From Schistosoma mansoni (Eukaryota > Platyhelminthes > Trematoda > Strigeidida > Schistosomatidae), in the NCBI RefSeq assembly GCF_000237925.1, contig NC_031497.1, forward strand, positions 15,302,770 through 15,366,769: 64,000 bases of DNA. Direction: 5' to 3'. Below, in pieces: positions 56,456-64,000 of this stretch. Below the pieces are notes generated by a model. The model saw only the letters and a program-made list of their open reading frames with translations. It searched no databases and was not told the origin of the DNA. The stretch's first letter is position 1. Each line of letters opens with the position of its first letter. The translations under genes and the position numbers were made by a program.

Positions 56456-57033
56456 TTACTTACTTACGCCTGTTACTCTCAATGGAGCATAGGCCGCCGA
56501 CCAGCATTCTCCAACCCACTCTGTATTGGGCCTTCCTTTCTAGTTCTATCCAATTCTTGTTCATTCTTCTCGTATTTGTTTCCATTTGTCGGCGTAATGT
56601 GTTCTTCGGTCTTCCTCTTCTTCTTTGACATTCAGGTTCCATGTGAGGGCTTGTCTTGTGATGTAGTTGAGCGCTTTCCTCAATGTGTGTCCTATCCACT
56701 TCTAGCGCCTCTTCCTGATTTCTTCTTCCGCTGGAGTCTGGTTCGTTGTCTCCCACAGTAACTTGTTGCTGATAGTTTCTGGCCAACGGATCCGAAGTAT
56801 CTTGCGTAGACAATTGTTAATAAACACATGTATCTTGTAGATGATAGTTTTCGTAGTTCTACACGTCTCCGCCCCATACAGTAGAACTGGCTTGACATTT
56901 GTAACTCCGCCTGTAGCTCCTCCGGGGGCTACTGCCGTTCCCAAGTCCGAGTAAAGGAGTAGGGTTGAGCATGAGGTTAGCGACCTCATCCCGTAGAAAA
57001 CCAACTCACTAAACAAACGCTAACCAGAAAAAA
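56456..57033 (-). mobile_element. RTE-B copy with twin-priming inversion and 12-bp TSD
   Basis: 56456-56903 is the RTE-B 3' end on the minus strand (tail, then [35 protein letters not shown]). 56904-57033 is the first 130 nt or so of RTE-B on the plus strand, with element nucleotide 1 at the junction. ttatttacacac flanks the whole (56444-56455 and 57034-57045). The coding middle is missing. Confidence 0.9.
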
Positions 57034-57045
57034 TTATTTACACAC

Positions 57046-60000
57046 AACTTGTACTTAACACAAAATACCTTAAAACTAACTATTCAAAACTGTATGATTG
57101 TGATTAGTAACTGGAATTGATTTATCGATAAAAAATTGATCAATGTCATGATTGTCCAGTCCTCGTGATGGTGATCGAATTGTACAAATCAAGTTATAAT
57201 GTGACTACTAGTGTGATTCAAATTCGCGTGTACAGTGTTATGATTTTAAGTAGTATATGGTAGTCGGCAAGAAACGCACTGTATACAGAAGGTCAGTTGT
57301 AGACCAAATACCTAAGTGGTAACATCTCAAACTGTGAAGCTGGGAAAGGAGGCTATGAATCCCATAGGAAACAGCTGGTCCCTCAAGATTGCAGATATTT
57401 TTTGCTGCCAAGTACCAACTAGTATGAAACCTACGTGCAGAATTTCCTACTGACATCTTCCACTCACACGATACATCACTAGCCTCATTTGTTTTGAGAT
57501 ACAATTCGATCATCTATCCAAGGTTATAGGTCAAGTGCTGTCCACCTCCCGATTTGATTAGCTTTAAAAACCACAACCTCTTCTAAAAACCACGTTAGAT
57601 AAACTCATATAGAGGAGTGCATGATGATAAATAATTTAGACGGTTTCACACCTATTTCGATACAGTAATAAGATAATTATTAATTCAAACAATATTTACT
57701 AGTAATTTTTCTCCACAACGTTCAAAATTCTGCAAAAACAAATACAACATACAAGTGTTTTAAAATTAACTATTTCACTTATAACAGAACTTTTATAAGA
57801 GTGAATTAAAGTAATCAAAAAGAAATCGTGAATTTAAGCTAGACCACCTCTGAAAACCTGGAAGCACTGGACGGTCGTTTCGGCCTAGTATGTGACTCTT
57901 CATCAGTGCATATCCACGAACTCGCACTCGGGACCCGAACCTAGGACCTTCGATTTCGCGCTAGATAACTACAACATTTTCACGAAACAGTCCTGTATTA
58001 TATTTTCCAGATGGTGTCGAAACTCACGCTGAAAGGTGTAAAACAAATTTAGTTGTAACTTGATAAATGAACAGTAATGTGACCGAAAACAAGGAGTTAG
58101 AATGGAAACATAGTATATATGTGGTGATTAAATAATTAGTAAGTGTATCAACACTAGGAAATTGAAATCTCAAATAAACTGTTTAACAAGCAATAATTAG
58201 AAATGGATAGACTGGGCAAAATTTGACGGATAGAAATACTAATGATGATGATTTTTAAAAATTAAGAATGAAGGCGACTCAGCTAATACAATTTGTTTTT
58301 CGATAAAAGCATTTACTAAAGCTGTACAAACTGATTTACACTAGTTTGATAAATATGAGTTCATAGAAAAATAGAACGAGATTACACTATTTAGTGTTCG
58401 AATAGTTCAAATATCAAAAGATGTCTGGGTAATGATCTAGAGGTTAGTGAAGAATAGAAGAATGAAAAACATGAGAGATAAATGTCCACTTAACAGATAT
58501 ACCGAAGATGTGAAAACTGTAAAAGTCATAATGACTAGTAAATAATAGCTGTTAGAAATTCATTTTTATCAGTTTAGGTTTGTGGAAGACTGTTGAATTT
58601 AGATGAAATTACGAACTGATCTAAGTTAGACAGCCATTGAAAACCTGAAAGCAATAAACGGCTGTTTCGACTTAGTATAAAAGTTCAGAGCAAGCACATC
58701 TAAGAGTATTACTTAACCAAGTTGTCTACAGTGTAGAATGATGTTTTCATTTTATTCTTTTAAAATTATCATCTACTAGCAGTTACGTAATCATAATTGT
58801 CTGAACAATTGAAATGCTGTAAGTGAATATAACAGTAATAAATTGTTAATAAATACAGATTAACTGGTTTTTTGTTTTACTTCTTCCAAATAATAAGAAA
58901 AGAAGAATTTTATGTAATTATCCGCAAAGCTGATAATAAGAACACTAGATTCAACAACAAGAAAGATGAATCTTTTTGAAAATATACAGATAAATGTTGA
59001 CATCTGAGTAAAAGTATGGTATAGAAGGAGCTAATCAGAATCGAGATCATAATATTTGGGTATTTGTGAAGAATCCGAATTCCATGTATGACAAGAAGTA
59101 GAAATACATCCGTATACTGATTCAGAAGTTTAAAATGATGGAGAAAAGCTGTTTATTTCAACATTAGAATAAAATGATGATGTTCAATGTATCAAATGCT
59201 TAATTATGTCTCTGTATATGACAAAAAAATCGACACTATCCTGAAGCGCTAACTTTAAACCTTTAGTCTTCAAACAAACCTTAACCTGGTGATAGTCTGT
59301 TTTATGAGCGCACTTGTAAGATAACGTCTCTTGGATTTCTGTTCAGTTTCACTCATTTATTCATATCGCCACAGAGTTTTAGCGTTACAACTTGTGTCAG
59401 TTCATGATGAAAACTTGGACCTTAACCCAAACCAAAACTGGGAAGAATGTGTGAACTCGTAAAAAATCTAGTTGAGTCCATATAAGTGTTCGAAACTTTA
59501 TATGCCATTATTTTTTTTGGATTCTCAGGGACAGTAACCAATAGAAAAATCCATTAGATTCATCAACTCTGTAAAATATGTTTACCCTTTAGAACATTAT
59601 TATTTTCTCAATAAACTATCCATTTATAAAAGCTATTTTGTGACTAACTAGAAAGCAGCTGAAGATTCACCGTGGTTGTTTTGATCTTGTCCCTAAACTA
59701 TGCTTTTATTAACACTTCAACACATAGATACTATGAAGAAAGTAAAAATTAATGATAGGAATAGAGATCGAAAGTGTTAGTTTATTAATTTATAGTGTTC
59801 ACTTTATTTACATAATGAATTAACTCTATATCCAAACAATAGTTTGGTAACAAGTTAATATAAGAGTTCATGGAGATTCTATTGGTTTGAAGATACTTGA
59901 AACTATAGACGCCATTTAGTTTAAAAAGAACTGGAAACCAAGGAATATTCGATTCCTGTCTTTTCCTAGCACGGGGTTCTTTAATAATGCAGACTTACAA

Positions 60001-60654
60001 CCCTGCTGAGACCTTGTTGTTTCCCAATGGTGGGAGGGGATAGTCTTCAAACCACTAAGTTAACATACAATGATTTATATTTCAAAGCTTAGTCAATTTG
60101 CGTTATTGTGTAACAAACACTCGATGCTATCGGTGGGTAACTGTCTGACATACTATATGTTTGAACTATACTATATACGACTTTCAAGTATTATTCTGAG
60201 GATCCATCTCGAGGTCAGACACACTAGTGAGCACATTAATATCATTATTATTGTTGTAAGAAGATTTGTAGAGATTAGATTAATTCCACTGTTCAGTCAA
60301 TGAAGGTAATTGACCCGATGCTATGAACCTTGTTATCTTACTGGTTTTCACTCGTCGATAAATCTCATTTATTCTTTTGATGAAACTGCTATTTATTGTG
60401 ACATTTGGACCTATGTCACTGTGTGTGTGAAGGTCAGTGATAGTGCAATAGAGCCATTTTGTCTACTTCCCATCCTCTATAGGACTAGAATGTTTGCATC
60501 ACTTGATCATTCAATTTTGTTTAGATTTATATATACATTCGAAAGATGACTAAGGTAGAATATCAAAGCTAAATATATTTAGTACTGAAGCATAAGATTT
60601 TTAACAAACTCTTAAATTTTTTTAGTAGACGAGATAGAGTATTGTGATATGTAT
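57046..60654. other. Intergenic AT-rich DNA with SINE-2 fragments
   Basis: No gene recognised. Minus-strand SINE-2 fragments lie at 57833-57965 (with CTGATGA and GAAAC of the hammerhead) and 58605-58700. A loose repeat relative of 38770-38880 lies at 57385-57455. Confidence 0.55.
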
Positions 60655-60845
60655 CAGAAGAGCTTTTGTGGAGACTTTAGTAATTTTATAGTTAAGTCAA
60701 TTGAAGCTAAATCACCATGGAAAACCTGAAAGCACTGGACGGCCGTTTCATCCATTTGTGAGACCTCTCAGTGGTGCGCATCCACGACCTCGCCTCATGA
60801 GATTCGAATCCATTACCTATCAGTCTCGCGCGGGAACGCTTAAAC
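60655..60845 (-). repeat. SINE-2 partial copy, minus strand
   Basis: Contains acctgaaagcactggacggc, tgcgcatccacgacctcgcc and tcagtctcgcgcgggaacgc. Cut at its tRNA-like head and joined head-to-head with the following plus-strand copy. Confidence 0.8.
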
Positions 60846-61612
60846 TCTGTTGTGAGATAATAACTCACTGAAGACAATGTTGGACGGTTGCTCAATTTCG
60901 TGGATTGGTTGAAGTTAGACATTAACACCGTTGAATGCTGGCCAGCTCAGTGGTTCTAGAGGTTAAGCGTTCGCGCGCGAGACTATTATAATATGCGTTT
61001 GTAGAGAATGTACTTTAACTGATCATTATAACCAACATCGTGAGCATAAAATGCGTTTACATCGAATAAACAAGTTGGATGATGTATTGAATGTACCTAG
61101 AAACAAATAACAAGTTTAGACAACTGAAAGTGATAAAATGTTCTTGAGGTTAGTCTTTTTACATATAATAATACATATTATACATTAGTACTTTTCATTC
61201 TCTTTAATTACGTCTCAATATGAATATGACCATGATAAACTGTAATTATTGTTATAAATATTCATATTCAAATGTCATTACTGTTTATATTATTGACACA
61301 ATAACTTATAAGTAATAGAATAAATTATCTTTTTATTTATGGATAATAACTTCCTGTTTTCTCACTTACGTTCATAATATGTTAAACATGGTTGATAAGT
61401 TGCTCATTTGTAAATTATTAAATAAATCTATATGACTGGTAGATCCTGGGTTCGAATCTCGCGAGGCGGGATCGTGGAAGCGCACTTCTGGAGAGTCACA
61501 TAATAGGACGAGACGACCGTCCAATGCTTCCAGGTTTTCGATGGTGGTCTAGCTTCAATTGACTCATGATTTCAGCTATGAAAATACTGAAATCTTCACA
61601 AAACCCCTTCTG
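60846..61612 (+). repeat. SINE-2 copy split by a 449-bp insertion
   Basis: The first part (60846-60984) ends in the tRNA-like head at gcgcgcgagact. The second part (61434-61612) resumes gactggtagatcctgggttc and runs through a mutated hammerhead (CTGGAGA core) to ccccttctgat. Confidence 0.85.
60985..61433. mobile_element. Unclassified 449-bp AT-rich insertion
   Basis: Sits inside the SINE-2 tRNA-like head with gact repeated at both sides (60981-60984 and 61434-61437). No open frame, no clear inverted repeats and no tail. Confidence 0.6.
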
Positions 61613-62544
61613 ATTGAAATCTATATGATTTATTGTTAGTCATTCAAATCGGTAATATTTAATGAAATTTATCAAAATTTCAATATTTCTTATGAATAGT
61701 ATAAATTATTGAATTACTTAAATCTACCTCTTGTACCAAAGCTTGTTCTATAGATTTGCCAATATGTAAAAAAACAGTTAACCTAGGAAAATATAACGAA
61801 TCTGGATAAAGTTGAAGAGACTTTATTTTGATCAGCTATGTTTGAATATAGAAAAGTTAACGGTCAGTAATAAAATGAGCTAATCAGTCATGTTCGATGC
61901 AGAACCTAGTATATATATATATATATATATATGCATTAATCCAAGCTGTCACACCATCTTATTTCATTTGAAATGCTTACATAGTATGAACAATGATAGT
62001 ATTAATGATATTTGAAAAGATTAAAGATACAATTCGAGACGATAGAATAAATTTGTGGAATAAAATAGTGGGATAATTAATCGATTTGCTATCCTTAATC
62101 AGTACTCTTATTGAACTTCAGCATTACTTACTCAGTTATCCTAGCATACACAGGCAATCCTTCTAAGCCATTTATAATCAAATAATGGTAATTTATGAAT
62201 AATCTTTATTTTTAAAGGTCATGTTTTACATTTCTCGAGTGGAACAGAGAAAACTACTGTGCAGTATACTCGGCTTTTAGTTGGTAGATGGATTACATGA
62301 AAAAGTTCGAATTAATGTAAATTTATAGATGTTTGCATAAAGTAATTCTTTTTGTGTTTGAAGGTTCTGTGATCCCAACCTTAATTGCATTTAATCATAA
62401 ACAATGTGACATTTTTTATGAACCTCTTTCATGGTTTTCTCTTTTTAATTTGAATTATTTATATAATTGAAGTGAGTTGTGATCTTTTTTAAAAGTATAA
62501 CATTAGTGTTATTAAACCATTGAAACACAGACAGCATTTTTTAT
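61613..62544. other. Intergenic AT-rich DNA with TA microsatellite
   Basis: No gene. A (TA)12-type run lies at 61909-61932. Confidence 0.7.
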
Positions 62545-62625
62545 CGAGATCATGAACCGATCAATGTTAGACCACCATTGAAAACCTGGGAGCACTGGGC
62601 GGCCATTTCGTCCTGTACTGATTAG
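62545..62625 (-). repeat. SINE-2 fragment, minus strand
   Basis: Contains attgaaaacctgggagcac and tgggcggccatttcgtcct. It directly precedes a plus-strand copy. Confidence 0.7.
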
Positions 62626-62950
62626 TGACTAGCCTCAAGAGGTAATTCTCGGAGTTCTAGTGAGACACCGCAATCAACGGAGTTCAATCATGTCCGGCTT
62701 GTGTCAATTACCCACCACAAACAATGGAAGATGGTCGCGCAGTATCATGGATTGGTTGGATTTAGACATTAACACTGTTGGATGTCGTCTCAGGGATCTA
62801 GAGAGACCAACAGTCCTGGTTTCGTTTCTTACGTGCGTGATCGTGGATGGGCACCGCTGAAGAGTCTTATCCTCCCAGTTTTTCAATGGTAGTCTAACAC
62901 TGATCGGTTCATGATCTCAATTAAAACTCAACAATCTCCATAACCTTATA
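62626..62950 (+). repeat. SINE-2 copy, diverged
   Basis: Contains atggattggttggatttaga, cattaacactgttgg, a degraded tRNA-like head and atcgtggatgggcaccgctg. The ribozyme region is shortened. Confidence 0.7.
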
Positions 62951-63407
62951 CTGACAAACAATATTGAAAGTTCTAGAAAGTGGTTTCAGCTACTCAAATT
63001 AATCATGGTTACCTTATCTAAACATTTGAAAATTAACGCTTAGAAATAAAACTGGAAGGTACTCATCAAAAAAACTAAATTAAATATTTATGAAAGTGTT
63101 ATTTCTTCCTTGCATGACATACTACTCATATCGTACTGATTACTAGTATTCTGTTAGTATGATCGTAAACAAGTAATATAAATCTCTGTTTCTAGGTTTT
63201 GTACTACATTATCAGCATGATATACCTGGAATTTTTATGTCACTAACATCATCCTTGTCTCTCTGACATTCAAATCCATATCACTTATTATCGTTAAGAT
63301 GTATTATGTATTCTCTAATTATAACTATCTTACAGTTTAAATGACAGTTGCTTAAGTCCTTATCCTATCTTTATTCCAATATGAAAACTTTTCAATTCAT
63401 GTCAGTT

Positions 63408-63468
63408 GCAGTCCTAAACACATCGATGGGAAGATCCAAACAAACAATACTAAGTGAATTCATGTCAT
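63408..63468 (+). repeat. SINE-1 5' fragment
   Basis: Contains gttgcagtcctaaacacatc and caaacaaacaatactaagtg, as in the SINE-1 5' half. Truncated on both sides. Confidence 0.65.
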
Positions 63469-63640
63469 ATTAGTTACAAGAAAAGTCTTAACAATCACAA
63501 GGTCAGTTTTGCATGTATCACAAGACATCAAAATATCCTTGTTTTCTCACATGATACATATGAACTAAAACATACATATTATCTTCAAAAGGTTTATAGA
63601 AGGTTTTTCCATGTGAACATATAAGTTTGTGTGTGTATGG

Positions 63641-63660
63641 GTATGTATGTATGTATGTAT
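63641..63660 (+). repeat. GTAT tetranucleotide microsatellite
   Basis: Five GTAT units in a row, preceded by a gtgtgt-type stretch. Confidence 0.9.
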
Positions 63661-64000
63661 GAACAGATAAACTTGTTGAAATAAAATTTTACATCCTAAT
63701 TTGCCATTTCGCAATTCACCAGTTAGAAGCGAAATTAATAGCAAAAGATTATTGGAAATAAGAAAAAAAATATGATAACGACAGTGAATGTAGAGAGAGG
63801 TTAGGATTCTAGGAGCTGGTTATAGACATTTTCTTTTAATTATCTGTATATATATAGTGCCCTTTTGCTATGTCCTCTTTATAGACATGTAAATACACAT
63901 GATTTTGATTTTGTACAACATATCATGCGACATTTTACCCAGAACACTTGTTAAAGTACATTGTAATATTAGCATTGAACTATATATTAGACTCTTATGG

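Noticed and set aside
57238-57513. 91-codon minus-strand gene
   Set aside because: Part of it resembles an old dispersed repeat also near 38.8 kb; no domain recognised.

Overview
The window is eukaryotic, AT-rich, intron-bearing DNA packed with decayed retroelements. The mixture points to a blood fluke, genus Schistosoma: RTE-clade LINEs like SR2, CR1-like LINEs, a Merlin DNA transposon, a CACTA-like transposon of the TRC type with a DUF4806 partner gene, tRNA-derived SINEs carrying hammerhead ribozyme motifs (the S. mansoni Sm-alpha type), and a 34-nt micro-intron. I cannot name the species from sequence alone. Three 200-base N gaps (16720, 32559, 53303) mark scaffold joins. No prokaryotic features, CRISPR arrays, rRNA genes or functional tRNA genes were seen, and no LTR retroelement was recognised.

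Only two host genes are supported. (1) A minus-strand gene at about 5.2-7.9 kb reads as the N-terminal beta-propeller part of nucleoporin Nup88: three exons, the first two separated by a 34-nt intron; the rest of the gene would lie to the left, across or beyond a LINE insertion. (2) A plus-strand, apparently complete three-exon gene at 23.5-26.9 kb encodes a 402-residue FAD-dependent oxidoreductase of the DAO family, closest to the TDA3/C1F5.03c group. All its introns are phase 0, and its first intron holds a LINE fossil.

Layout. 0-4.8 kb: a decayed RTE-type LINE (minus) with roughly 520-bp SINE-like units at both ends. 4.8-8 kb: the Nup88-like gene. 8-12.5 kb: SINE and CR1-like LINE debris. 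12.6-19.5 kb: a large imperfect inverted repeat, each arm being the same end of a TRC/CACTA-like transposon with the same nested 764-bp Merlin element, around an N gap. 19.5-28.8 kb: a perfect 52-bp palindrome, then the oxidoreductase gene bracketed by nearly identical inverted copies of the roughly 520-bp unit. 28.8-51.8 kb: gene-poor DNA with SINEs, LINE scraps and a Penelope-like fragment. 51.8-57 kb: a full-length RTE element with 13-bp target-site duplications but a broken reading frame and a secondary insertion, followed by a short RTE copy with a textbook twin-priming inversion. 57-64 kb: gene-poor DNA with SINE pairs, one interrupted by a 449-bp insertion.

The genes do not form a pathway. 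The window is mainly a record of mobile-element activity. Several target-site duplications can be read directly, giving insertion order: the SINE-like unit inserted into the RTE-A 3' end, Merlin inserted into the TRC element before that element was copied into an inverted repeat, and a secondary insertion entered the full-length RTE. For convenience I use the local names SINE-1 (Sm-alpha-like, hammerhead), SINE-2 (second tRNA-derived hammerhead SINE), SINE-3 (roughly 520-bp unit), RTE-A (element at 0.7-4.3 kb) and RTE-B (element at 51.8-55.7 kb).
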